In this document: one piece after another, positions 43,928 to 52,468 of the stretch
Layout: every line of letters starts with the position of its first letter
How positions within the stretch are numbered: position 1 is the stretch's first letter
Assembly (NCBI RefSeq): GCF_022759505.1
Contig: NZ_CP094289.1
Span: 2,852,001-2,916,000 of the forward strand
Length of the DNA: 64,000 nucleotides
Direction of reading: 5' to 3'
Origin: Georgenia sp. TF02-10
Lineage (GTDB): Bacteria > Actinomycetota > Actinomycetes > Actinomycetales > Actinomycetaceae
The notes under the pieces: model-generated
Told to the model about the DNA's origin: nothing
Databases searched by the model: none
What the model saw: the letters and a program-made list of their open reading frames with translations, nothing else
Program-made: the position numbers and the translations under genes

Positions 43928-44977
43928 TCAGGGCACCCGGTAGGTCCAGCCGTCGCTGAGGAACTTCGTCTCCATGAGCTCCTCGGCCCGGGCGATCTCC
44001 TCCGGCCGGTAGTCCGAGAGCTGGGTGCGGTACCGGCCGCGGAAGTGGGCGAGGAAGGCCTCGATGATGGCCTCCCGGCTCATGCCGGTCTGCGAGCGCA
44101 TGGGGTCCACCCGCTTGTTGGCGCTCTTGACGCCCTTGTCGGACATCTTCTCCCGGCCGATGCGCAGGACGTCGAGCATCTTGTCCGCGTCGATGTCGTA
44201 GCTCATCGTCACGTGGTGCAGCACGACGCCGGAGGCGAACCGCTTCTGCGCGGCGCCGCCGATCTTGCCGGCGTCGGAGGCGATGTCGTTCAGCGGCACG
44301 TAGCGGGCCCGGACGCCGACGTCGGCGAGCGCGCCGAGCACCCAGTCGTCGAGGAAGGCGTAGGACTGCTCGAAGCTCAGGCCCTCCACCAGCGAGCCGG
44401 GCACCACCAGCGAGTAGGTGATGCAGTTGCCCGGCTCCATGAACATGGCGCCGCCGCCGGAGATGCGGCGGACGACGCTCATCCCGTGCCGCTGGAGCGC
44501 CTCGAGGTCCACCTCGTTGCGCACGGACTGGAAGGAGCCGATGACCACGAGCGGGGCGTTCCACTCCCAGATCCGCATCGTCGGCCCGCGCCGGCCGGCC
44601 GCCACCTCGCCGGGGATGACCTCGTCCAGGGCGACGTTGAGCGCGGGGTGGACGGGCTCGCCGTGGATGACGTCGAAGGTGTGGTCGCCCCAGCCGGTGG
44701 CCCTGCCCAGGGCGCGGCGCACCGCGATGCCCACGGCCTCCGGGGAGAAGCCGACCATGGCCACCCCGTCGTGCAGCGCCCCGCCGATGGCCTGGGCGAG
44801 CTGGGCCGCGGTGGCGGTCTCGGGCATGCCGTCCAGGGCTGCGTCGATGTCCTCCAGCGCGCTGTCCGGCTCGAGGAAGAAGTCCCCGGAGACGCGCACC
44901 CCGGCCAGCCGGCCGTCCTTGACCTCCAGGTCCACCGCGACGAGCTTGCCTCCGGGAACCTTGTACTCACCATGCAC
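43928..44977 (-). CDS. lipoate-protein ligase family protein with N-terminal accessory domain
   Basis: 349 residues. Residues 1-85 resemble the small accessory domain normally at the C-terminus of LplA (GEYKVPGGKLVAVDLEVKDG, then VSGDFFLEPDSALEDIDAAL). The catalytic biotin/lipoate ligase domain follows, about 95-349: HPALNVALDEVI, MRIWEWNAPLVVIGSFQSV, VRRISGGGAMFMEPGNCITYS (RRxSGGG), and NDIASDAGKIGGAAQKRF with the catalytic lysine. The order is thus swapped relative to E. coli LplA. It attaches lipoate, or possibly octanoate, to E2 or GcvH. GTG start with TAGGCT 6 bases upstream. Confidence 0.88.
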   Translation of the reverse strand: MHGEYKVPGGKLVAVDLEVKDGRLAGVRVSGDFFLEPDSALEDIDAALDGMPETATAAQLAQAIGGALHDGVAMVGFSPEAVGIAVRRALGRATGWGDHTFDVIHGEPVHPALNVALDEVIPGEVAAGRRGPTMRIWEWNAPLVVIGSFQSVRNEVDLEALQRHGMSVVRRISGGGAMFMEPGNCITYSLVVPGSLVEGLSFEQSYAFLDDWVLGALADVGVRARYVPLNDIASDAGKIGGAAQKRFASGVVLHHVTMSYDIDADKMLDVLRIGREKMSDKGVKSANKRVDPMRSQTGMSREAIIEAFLAHFRGRYRTQLSDYRPEEIARAEELMETKFLSDGWTYRVP

Positions 44978-44983
44978 TCCCCC

Positions 44984-44989
44984 AGCCTA
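44984..44989 (-). promoter_or_regulatory. -10 box of lipoate-ligase gene, leaderless type
   Basis: TAGGCT 6 bases before the GTG at 44977. Confidence 0.5.
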
Positions 44990-45244
44990 ATGATGGGCTC
45001 GTCGAGGATCGCGCGCGCTCGGACCGCCGTCGCCCGAAACACCGGGTGCTGGCCGCCGTCGTTGGCGGCACCGGATCCGCCGGCCGCCGTCGCCGACAGC
45101 ACCCGGCCCGCAACAGCTCCGGACGCCGGGGTAGCTACCGCAGCGATGGTGTTCGCCCCGAGCTCTGCCCTGGCTCGCGCCGACCGGGCTCCGCGCTCGT
45201 CCCCCGGGTGCACCTGCCCGGCATTCACCACCCCGCGCCGGCAC

Positions 45245-45309
45245 CGTCCGTGTGGTACTTGTGGGCGGTTTCACGGCGCCGGAAACCGGCCACAAGTACC
45301 ACACGGACG
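45245..45309. repeat. long perfect palindrome B
   Basis: 20-base arms (45245-45264 and 45290-45309) identical to those of palindrome A at 23282. The inner part differs (GCGGTTTCACGGCGCCGG) yet forms its own GGTTTC/GAAACC stem. Lies between the lipoate-ligase start and the cimA stop. Confidence 0.85.
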
Positions 45310-45472
45310 CGCGCTGCAGCCGGAGTCGAGCCCACCCGTCAGCTCAAGGGGTCGCTGCAACACCTCGCGAGGAGGCACTCGCACGCGCGTCGTTCGCGGC
45401 AGTTGCAGGAACCGGGGGCTCAGGCACCTCGCCCGCCGTCGTCGGCCCCCCGGCGCCGTCCGTCGCCGGCCG
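45310..45472. other. spacer between palindrome B and the cimA stop
   Basis: No gene or clear terminator seen; contains one GCCGTCGTCGG motif. Confidence 0.45.
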
Positions 45473-47200
45473 TCAGCGCGGCTCGACGCCGTGGTGCAGC
45501 AGCCCCCACACGACCGACTCGGTCAGCGCCTGCCAGGACGCCTCGATGATGTTCGTGCCCACCCCGACCGTGGACCAGCTCCGGACGGTGTCGGAGGTCT
45601 CGATGAGCACCCGGATGGTGGCGTCGGTGCCCTGCTGGGTGTCGAGGATGCGGACCTTGTAGTCGATCAGCTCGAAGGCCTCGATCTCGGGGTAGGTACC
45701 CACCAGCGCCTCGCGCAGCGCGTGGTCCAGGGCGTTGACCGGGCCGTTGCCCTCCCCGGTGCGGACCATCCGGCCCTGCCCGGTGCGCAGCCGGACGGTG
45801 GCCTCGGCCTCCTGCCCGCCGCCCGGGCGGTGCTCGACGAAGGCGCGCCAGCTCTCCACCTCGAAGTAGCGCGGCGGGCGGCCGTCGATCTCGGTGCGCA
45901 GCAGCAGCTCGAAGGAGGCGTCGGCGGCGTCGTAGGTGTACCCGGCCGCCTCGGCCTCCTTGACCCGCTGCGTCACCCGGCCGAGCAGCTCGCCCTGGCC
46001 GGCGAGGTCGAAGCCGAGCTCGCGGCCCTTGAGCTCGATGGAGGCCCGGCCGGCCATCTCCGAGACGAGCATCCGCATGTCGTTGCCGACGGCGGTGGGG
46101 TCGACGTGCTGGTACAGGTCCGGGTCCACCCGGATCGCCGAGGCGTGCAGGCCGGCCTTGTGCGCGAACGCCGACGCCCCGACGTAGGGCTGGCGCCCGT
46201 AGGGGCTGATGTTGGTGATCTCGGAGATGGCGTGCGCGACGCCGGTGGCGTCGGCCAGGCCGGTGCCGGCCAGCGCCGGCCGGCCGAGCTTGAGCTCGAG
46301 GTTGGCCACGCAGGTCAGCAGGTCGGCGTTGCCGGTCCGCTCGCCGTAGCCGTTCACGGTGCCCTGGATGTGCCCGGCGCCGGCCTCGACGGCGGCCAGG
46401 GTGTTGGCGACAGCGCAGCCGGAGTCGTTGTGCGCGTGGATGCCCAGCCGGCCGGACGTGCTCGCCCGGACCGCGGCCACCACCTCGCTGACCCAGGTGG
46501 GCAGCATCCCGCCGTTGGTGTCGCACAGCACCACGGTGGCGGCGCCGGCGTCGACGGCGGCCGCCACGCACTGCAGGGCGTAGCCGGCGTCGTGGCGGTA
46601 GCCGTCGAAGAAGTGCTCCAGGTCCACCACCACCTCCCGGTCCAGCGCGACCAGGTGGCCCACCGTCGCCCGGATCATCCGCAGGTTCTCCGCGCCGGTG
46701 GTCCGCAGCGCCCGCTCGACGTGCCGGCTGTCGCTCTTGGCGACCAGGGTGACCACCGGCGCCTCGGCCTCCACCAGGGCCCGCACCTGGGCGTCCGCGC
46801 CGGGCTCGGCCCCCGGCCGGCAGGTGGCGCCGAACGCGGCGAGGCGGGCGTGGCGCAGGTCGAGCTCCTTGGCCGCCCGGGCGAAGAACTCGGTGTCCTT
46901 GGGGATGGCGCCGGGCCAGCCGCCCTCGATGTAGCCCACGCCGAGGGAGTCGAGGTGGGCGGCGATGGCCAGCTTGTCGGCCACCGACAGGTTCATGCCC
47001 TCCTGCTGGGCGCCGTCGCGCAGGGTGGTGTCGTAGACCTGGACGACGGCGGCCTCGGCAGCGGGTGCGGCGGCGGCCGTGGGGCGGGCGGCGGGCCCGG
47101 CGTCGGCGGCGGCCGGCCGCGCTGGGTCGACGGCGGCGGGGCGGGCGTCGTCCGGGTCGACGGCGGCCGGGCGCCCACCGGGGGCGACGGTGCTGCGCAT
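45473..47200 (-). CDS. cimA: citramalate synthase
   Basis: 575 residues. Condenses pyruvate with acetyl-CoA to (R)-citramalate, the threonine-independent entry to isoleucine. After a Pro/Ala-rich ~45-residue N-terminal stretch the HMGL-like barrel starts VYDTTLRDGAQQEGMNLSV, with IHAHNDSGCAVANTLAAVEAGA (metal His) and FAHKAGLHASAIR. The C-terminal LeuA-type regulatory domain ends SWSTVGVGTNIIEASWQAL. Members of this family are isoleucine-feedback-inhibited. LeuCD and LeuB in this window can carry the next steps. Start ATG at 47200 with AGGAGC before it, behind a leader-peptide attenuator. Confidence 0.95.
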   Translation of the reverse strand: MRSTVAPGGRPAAVDPDDARPAAVDPARPAAADAGPAARPTAAAAPAAEAAVVQVYDTTLRDGAQQEGMNLSVADKLAIAAHLDSLGVGYIEGGWPGAIPKDTEFFARAAKELDLRHARLAAFGATCRPGAEPGADAQVRALVEAEAPVVTLVAKSDSRHVERALRTTGAENLRMIRATVGHLVALDREVVVDLEHFFDGYRHDAGYALQCVAAAVDAGAATVVLCDTNGGMLPTWVSEVVAAVRASTSGRLGIHAHNDSGCAVANTLAAVEAGAGHIQGTVNGYGERTGNADLLTCVANLELKLGRPALAGTGLADATGVAHAISEITNISPYGRQPYVGASAFAHKAGLHASAIRVDPDLYQHVDPTAVGNDMRMLVSEMAGRASIELKGRELGFDLAGQGELLGRVTQRVKEAEAAGYTYDAADASFELLLRTEIDGRPPRYFEVESWRAFVEHRPGGGQEAEATVRLRTGQGRMVRTGEGNGPVNALDHALREALVGTYPEIEAFELIDYKVRILDTQQGTDATIRVLIETSDTVRSWSTVGVGTNIIEASWQALTESVVWGLLHHGVEPR

Positions 47201-47333
47201 GGTGCTCCTTGCGGTGGGCCGGCGTGGCTCGGTGGCGCAGCCCCAGCGTAGGCCGGCGGGGTGGTGCCGGTACCGGTCGCGGTCGCCGCGACGGGGCGGC
47301 GGCGTCGCTGGGAAGGTGCCCCCAGCAACAAGA

Positions 47334-47386
47334 AGACCTCCCGTGGTACGGGAGGTCTGCGCATCGAGCGGGTGTGCTCGATGCGC
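47334..47386 (-). terminator. attenuator hairpins upstream of cimA
   Basis: On the minus strand: hairpin 1 GCGCATCGAGC/GCTCGATGCGC (47386-47359), then immediately the terminator AGACCTCCCGT/ACGGGAGGTCT (47358-47334) with a 3-base loop and the tail TCTTCTTGTT. Together with the leader peptide this forms a ribosome-mediated attenuator. Confidence 0.75.
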
Positions 47387-47415
47387 TAGCCGATAAGCAG
47401 CTGGGAGCGCGTCAC
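47386..47415 (-). CDS. cimA leader peptide, 9 aa
   Basis: Codons VTRSQLLIG then TAG; two Leu and one Ile codon in a row just before the first attenuator hairpin, fitting for an isoleucine-pathway gene. GTG start without Shine-Dalgarno; the weak box CACACT lies 7 bases upstream (47428-47423), so the leader is probably read from a leaderless transcript. Confidence 0.6.
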   Translation of the reverse strand: MTRSQLLIG

Positions 47416-47636
47416 GCGAGCGAGTGTGCCACACCGCCGCCCGGTGGGTGGTCGCCTGCGCCACCATGTGAGACGGGCGGGCGCGACCGGGCGCCGCGGT
47501 GCCCGCGGCGCGCAGGGTGAGGGCCTCCCGGTGCCCGCGGCGCGCGGTGCGTCGAGCCCCGGCCCGTCGTTGACAGGCGGCCCCCTGCGGCCGACGCCGC
47601 GCTGGGGCTCAGCTCACCGCACCGTCGACCGACCTC

Positions 47637-47700
47637 CATGTCTGTACTCGCTGTGGCGGCTTCAAGCCGGCTCGAAGCCGCCACAGCGAGTACAGACATG
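47637..47700. repeat. long perfect palindrome C
   Basis: Two exact 27-base arms (47637-47663 and 47674-47700) and a 10-base loop. The arm contains GTACTCGCTGTGGCGGCTTC, echoing GTACTTGTGGCGGTTTC of palindromes A and B. Between the ilvE stop and the cimA leader. Confidence 0.88.
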
Positions 47701-47922
47701 CACGACCTCCGGTGGGCGGCCTGCGTGGCATCCGATGCACGGCCCGCGGTGCGCGGCCTGCATGGCCTGCGGTGCATGGCCTGCGGTGCCCAGCCCGTGC
47801 TGCCCACCTGCGACACGCGGCTTCCGCACCGGGACCGGCTTGGCTCCGGCTTCTCAGACTCGCGCGACGCCGTGGTATCGAGCGGTCCGTCCGGGCGGCA
47901 CGCCCGGCGCTCCGGGGCTGCG
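47701..47922. other. spacer with short GGCCTGCGGTGCAT repeats, no gene seen
   Basis: Degenerate ~14-base repeats (GCATGGCCTGCGGT) from 47716 to 47790; no coding signal. Confidence 0.45.
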
Positions 47923-49080
47923 TCAGGCCAGGCGGTACATCCAGCCCGCCGGGTCGGGGCGCCGGCCGTACTGGATGTCCGTCAGCGTGGTGTAGAGCTC
48001 CGTCGTCGTCGGCCCCGGGGTGCCGTCCCCGACCGTGACGTCGAACCCCTCCCCCGCCAGGCGGCCGATGGGGGTCACGACGGCGGCGGTCCCGCACGCG
48101 AAGGCCTCCCGGACGCGGCCGGCGCGGATGTCGTCCAGCAGGCCGGCCAGGTCGATCATCTCCTCGCGGACCTCCCGGCCGTCGGCGCGCAGCAGGTCCA
48201 GGATCGAGGCGCGGGTGCCGCCCTCGAGGATGGTGCCGGTAAGCGCGGGCGTCCGGACGGCGCCGTCGTCGTCGACGACGAAGAGGTTCATCCCCCCCAG
48301 CTCCTCCAGGTAGGTGTTGGTCGCGGCGTCGAGGTAGCAGACCTGCTCGAACCCCTTGTCGTAGGCCTCCTGCTGGGGCAGCAGGGAGGCGGCGTAGTTG
48401 CCGCCGGTCTTGGCCGCGCCCATCCCCCCCGGGCCGACCCGGTGGTAGTCCGCGGCCACCCAGATCGCCACCGGGGTGAAGCCCTGGGTGAAGTACGGCC
48501 CGACCGGGGAGGCGATGAGGAGGTAGGCGACCTCGCGGGCCGCGCGCACGCCGAGGAAGGGCTCGGTGGCGATCATGAACGGCCGCAGGTACAGGCTGGC
48601 GCCGGTGGTCTCCGGCACCCACCGGCGGTCCGCGGCGACCAGCGCGGCCAGCGAGGCGACGAAGTCCTCGGCGGGCAGCTCGGGCAGCGCCAGGCGGCGG
48701 GCCGAGGCGTTGAACCGGGCGGCGTTGAAGCCGGGGCGGAACGTCCACACCGACCCGTCGGCGTGCCGGTAGGCCTTCAGCCCCTCGAACACCTGCTGGC
48801 CGTAGTGGAGGACGGCGGCGGCCGGGGAGAGCGCGATGGGGGCGAAGGCGACGGTGCCGTGGTCGTGCCAGCCGGCGTCGGCGGTCCACCGGGCGCGCGC
48901 CATGTGGTCGGTGAACGCGACGCCGAAGGTCAGGCTGCCCATGACCTCGGCGTGGGTCTGGGCGGTTGCCGGGCTGGCGGCGGGGGTGTGCGGGAACCGG
49001 CCGGCGAGGGCGTCGGCGGCGGGAAGCTCGGCGGCGTCGGGGCCGGTCAGGGGCGCGGTGGGGGCGGGCGAGGTGCTCAT
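47923..49080 (-). CDS. ilvE: branched-chain amino-acid aminotransferase
   Basis: 385 residues, fold-type IV PLP aminotransferase of the eukaryote-like (class II) BCAT group. Last step of Val, Leu and Ile synthesis. Marks: HYGQQVFEGLKAYR, the PLP lysine in GMGAAKTGGNYAASL, VCYLDAATNTYLEELGGMNLF and GTILEGGTRASILDLLR, then ACGTAAVVTPIG. Third-position GC is typical. GAAGGT precedes the ATG. Confidence 0.96.
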   Translation of the reverse strand: MSTSPAPTAPLTGPDAAELPAADALAGRFPHTPAASPATAQTHAEVMGSLTFGVAFTDHMARARWTADAGWHDHGTVAFAPIALSPAAAVLHYGQQVFEGLKAYRHADGSVWTFRPGFNAARFNASARRLALPELPAEDFVASLAALVAADRRWVPETTGASLYLRPFMIATEPFLGVRAAREVAYLLIASPVGPYFTQGFTPVAIWVAADYHRVGPGGMGAAKTGGNYAASLLPQQEAYDKGFEQVCYLDAATNTYLEELGGMNLFVVDDDGAVRTPALTGTILEGGTRASILDLLRADGREVREEMIDLAGLLDDIRAGRVREAFACGTAAVVTPIGRLAGEGFDVTVGDGTPGPTTTELYTTLTDIQYGRRPDPAGWMYRLA

Positions 49081-49274
49081 GGGACCTTCTTCGGGTGCTG
49101 CGGGTGGGATGACGGTATCGCCGGTGGCCGGAGCGGCGCAGGGGCCGGTCGGGTGGTGGCCGGAGGCCGGGAGGCGGCGGGCGCCGGGACCCAGCGGCCG
49201 GGCGCCGTCGGCGGGGTGGTGGCGGGGCCCGCTGGGCCGCCGTCGGGAGGGTGCCAGGGGGTGGGACGCCGCAG

Positions 49275-49398
49275 GCGGGATGGTGCTGGATCGGCGGGAC
49301 CGGGCGCCGTCCGCGGGGTGGTGCCGGCGGGACCGGGCGCCGTCGGCGGGATCGTGCCGGACCGGTGGGGCCGGGCGCCGTCCGCGGGGTGGTGCCGA
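49275..49398. repeat. 33-base minisatellite between ilvE and leuB
   Basis: Two tidy 33-base units at 49295-49327 and 49328-49360 (CGGGACCGGGCGCCGTCCGC..., 4 differences) and a longer diverged one to 49398; half-units upstream. All contain GGGCGCCGTC. No gene is seen in 49081-49451. Confidence 0.75.
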
Positions 49399-49451
49399 GA
49401 CGCCGGCGGTCGTCGTCCCCGACGGGCGGGCGGGCGGGTGCCGCCCCGGGG

Positions 49452-50495
49452 TCAGCCGGATACTCGGGCGGCGAGGGCGTCGCCGACGACGGCGGTGGGC
49501 CGGGCCTGGCCGTCCCGCTCGGCGACGTCGGCGGCGACGGCGGCCTCCACCCGCCGTGCCTCGGCGCCCAGGCCGAGGTGGTCCAGGAGCAGGGCGACGG
49601 AGAGCACGGTGGCGGTGGGGTCGGCGATGCCCCGCCCGGCGATGTCGGGGGCGGAGCCGTGGACCGGCTCGAACATCGAGGGCGTGGTCCGCGCCGGGTT
49701 GATGTTGCCCGAGGCGGCCAGCCCGATGCCGCCGCTGATGGCGGCGGCGAGGTCGGTGAGGATGTCGCCGAAGAGGTTGTCGGTGACGATGACGTCGAAC
49801 CGGGCCGGGTCGGTGACGAGGAAGATGGTGGCGGCGTCCACGTGCAGGTAGTCGACGGCGACGTCCGGGTACTCCGCCGCGACGGCCTCGACGGTGCGCC
49901 GCCAGAGGTGCCCGGCGTGGACGAGGACGTTGTGCTTGTGCACGAGGGTGAGCCGGCGGCGGGGGCGGGCCTGGGCCCGGGCGAACGCGTCGCGGACCAC
50001 CCGCTCGACGCCGTAGGCGGTGTTGACCGAGACCTCGTTGGCCACCTCCGCCGGGGTGCCCACCCGGATCGCGCCGCCGTTGCCGACGTAGGGCCCCTCG
50101 GTGCCCTCGCGCACGACGACGAAGTCGACCTCGCCCGGCGCGGCGAGCGGGCTGGGCACGCCGGGGTAGATGCGGGAGGGCCGGAGGTTGACGTAGTGGT
50201 CCAGGGCGAACCGGAGCCGGAGCAGCAGGCCGCGCTCGAGGACGCCGGAGGGCACGGTGGGGTCGCCGATGGCGCCGAGCAGGATGGCGTCGTGCTCGGT
50301 AATGGTGGCCAGGTCGGCGTCGGTGAGGGTCTCCCCGGTGCGGTGCCAGCGGGCGGCGCCGAGGTCGAGCTCGGTGCGCTCGACGGTGACGTCGGCGCCG
50401 GCGACCGCGGCGTCGAGGACCTTCAGGCCCTCGGCGACGACCTCCGGGCCGATGCCGTCGCCGGCCACGACCGCCAGCCTGATCGTGCGCGTCAT
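49452..50495 (-). CDS. leuB: 3-isopropylmalate dehydrogenase
   Basis: 347 residues. NAD-dependent beta-decarboxylating dehydrogenase of leucine synthesis; the same enzyme can convert 3-methylmalate in the citramalate route. Motifs: [42 protein letters not shown], the catalytic Lys/Asp core LVHKHNVL and [13 protein letters not shown], and the NAD site [27 protein letters not shown] before the ATG. 271-base gap to the ilvC stop upstream. Confidence 0.97.
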   Translation of the reverse strand: MTRTIRLAVVAGDGIGPEVVAEGLKVLDAAVAGADVTVERTELDLGAARWHRTGETLTDADLATITEHDAILLGAIGDPTVPSGVLERGLLLRLRFALDHYVNLRPSRIYPGVPSPLAAPGEVDFVVVREGTEGPYVGNGGAIRVGTPAEVANEVSVNTAYGVERVVRDAFARAQARPRRRLTLVHKHNVLVHAGHLWRRTVEAVAAEYPDVAVDYLHVDAATIFLVTDPARFDVIVTDNLFGDILTDLAAAISGGIGLAASGNINPARTTPSMFEPVHGSAPDIAGRGIADPTATVLSVALLLDHLGLGAEARRVEAAVAADVAERDGQARPTAVVGDALAARVSG

Positions 50496-50766
50496 GCCGT
50501 GCCTCTCCTCGTGTCCCTGCTGCTGCGGGCGGCGCCGGGAGCCCGGGGGTCTGCCCGTCGGCGGCCGGCGCGGTCGCCCGGGTCGAACCGTAGCCGCGCC
50601 GTCCGTGATCGGACGGGGCGTCTCATGTCCGCCTTGGTGCGCCCCGGGCCGGCCGGGCCCCCGGGCTGTCGGGCCGGACGGCCCGGCCTGGGCGGCCAGG
50701 CACGGCCAGGCACCCGGCGCCGCCCCTGCCGGGCCGCCAGCGCGCGGCTCCCCTGCCCCGAAGCCG

Positions 50767-51795
50767 TCAGCGCGCGGCGCTGCCCTCGACGTAGTCGGCG
50801 TCCCCGGCGTCGACCCAGGCGAAGAGCTTGCGCAGCTCCCGGCCGGTGGCCTCGATCGGGTGCGCCTCGCCCCGGGCCCGGAGCTCCTTGAACTCCGGCG
50901 CGCCGGCGTCCTGGTCCGTGATGAACCGGTCGGCGAAGGCGCCGGACTGGATGTCCGCGAGCACCGCCTTCATGTTCTCCTTCACCTGCGGGGTGATCAC
51001 CCGGGGGCCGGAGACGTAGTCGCCGTACTCGGCGGTGTCCGAGATGGACCAGCGCTGCTTGGTGAGGCCGCCCTCGTAGATGAGGTCGACGATGAGCTTG
51101 AGCTCGTGCAGCACCTCGAAGTAGGCGACCTCGGGCTGGTAGCCGGCCTCGGTCAGGGTCTCGAAGCCGTACTGGATGAGCTGGGAGACCCCGCCGCAGA
51201 GCACCGCCTGCTCGCCGAACAGGTCCGTCTCGGTCTCCTCGGTGAAGGTCGTCCGGATGCCGGCGGCACGCAGCCCGCCGATCGCCTTGGCGTAGCTCAG
51301 CGCCGTGTCCCAGGCGGTCCCGGAGCCGTCCTGCTCGACGGCGACGATCACCGGCACCCCCCGGCCGGCCTCGTACTCCCGGCGCACCAGGTGCCCGGGG
51401 CCCTTCGGGGCGACCATGACGACGTCGTGGCCGGCCTCGGGGGTGATGTAGCCGAACCGGATGTTGAAGCCGTGCGCGAAGAGCAGGGTGGCGTCGGGCT
51501 TGAGGTTCGGGGCGATCTGCTCGGCGTAGAGGGTGCGCTGGACCTGGTCGGGGGCCAGGATCACGACGACGTCGGCGCCGGCCACGGCGTCCGGCACGGT
51601 GGCCACCGCCAGGCCCTCCTCCTCGGCCTTGGCGCGGGAGGCGGAGCCCTCGCGCAGGCCGACGGTGACCTGGACGCCGGAGTCGCGCAGGTTCAGCGCG
51701 TGGGCGTGGCCCTGGCTGCCGTAGCCGACGACCGCCACCTTCTTGGACTGGATCACGGACAGGTCGGCGTCGTCGTCGTAGAACAGGTCAGCCAC
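50767..51795 (-). CDS. ilvC: ketol-acid reductoisomerase
   Basis: 342 residues, class I enzyme, second step of Val/Ile synthesis, NADPH-dependent. N-terminal Rossmann fold [16 protein letters not shown], then [30 protein letters not shown] and the C-terminal knotted domain with metal ligands [18 protein letters not shown] and [23 protein letters not shown] start at 51795 with GAAGGAGAAC just before. It follows ilvN by about 135 bases. Confidence 0.97.
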   Translation of the reverse strand: MADLFYDDDADLSVIQSKKVAVVGYGSQGHAHALNLRDSGVQVTVGLREGSASRAKAEEEGLAVATVPDAVAGADVVVILAPDQVQRTLYAEQIAPNLKPDATLLFAHGFNIRFGYITPEAGHDVVMVAPKGPGHLVRREYEAGRGVPVIVAVEQDGSGTAWDTALSYAKAIGGLRAAGIRTTFTEETETDLFGEQAVLCGGVSQLIQYGFETLTEAGYQPEVAYFEVLHELKLIVDLIYEGGLTKQRWSISDTAEYGDYVSGPRVITPQVKENMKAVLADIQSGAFADRFITDQDAGAPEFKELRARGEAHPIEATGRELRKLFAWVDAGDADYVEGSAAR

Positions 51796-51929
51796 GGTGG
51801 TTCTCCTTCGGTTGGGACTGCTGGTGCGGTTCAAGGGTGCCAGGCCGGCCGCCGTCGGCCCGGGACGGCGGTTCCCGACGGCGGCCGGTGCGGTGCGGGC
51901 ACCGGTGCGGGCGCGGGTGCCGGGGGCGG

Positions 51930-52454
51930 TCAGGCGCTGCGGGCCACCCGCTCGACTGCCCGGTCGGTCATCGAGCGGTTGCCGCGGGCGATGGCCACCG
52001 TGCCGGACTGGACGATCTCCCGGATGCCGTGCGGCTCCAGGGCGGCGAGCAGGGCGCGGATCTTCCCGGCGGCGCCGGTGGCCTCGACGGTCACTGCGTC
52101 GGGGGCGACGTCGACCACGTGGGCCCGGAAGAGCTCGACGACCTGCAGCACCGCCGTGCGGGAGGCGTCGTCGGCGCGGACCTTGACCAGCAGCAGCTCG
52201 CGCTGGACGGAGGAGTCCGGCTCGAGCTCGACGATCTTGATGACGTTGACGAGCTTGTTGAGCTGCTTGGTCACCTGCTCCAGCGGGAGGTCGGCGGCGT
52301 CCACCACGACGGTGATCCGGGAGATCTCCGGGTGCTCGGTGGGGCCCACGGCCAGGGAGTGGATGTTGAAGGCGCGGCGGGCGAAGAGCGCCGAGACGCG
52401 GGTGAGCACGCCGGGCTTGTTCTCCACCAGCACTGACAGGGTGCGCGTGGTCAT
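51930..52454 (-). CDS. ilvN: acetolactate synthase small (regulatory) subunit
   Basis: 174 residues. ACT domain ([30 protein letters not shown]) binding valine for feedback, followed by the C-terminal ALS_ss_C domain ([28 protein letters not shown]). Partner of IlvB, whose stop is 14 bases upstream. Length normal. Confidence 0.96.
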   Translation of the reverse strand: MTTRTLSVLVENKPGVLTRVSALFARRAFNIHSLAVGPTEHPEISRITVVVDAADLPLEQVTKQLNKLVNVIKIVELEPDSSVQRELLLVKVRADDASRTAVLQVVELFRAHVVDVAPDAVTVEATGAAGKIRALLAALEPHGIREIVQSGTVAIARGNRSMTDRAVERVARSA

Positions 52455-52468
52455 CGGTCTGCTCCGGC

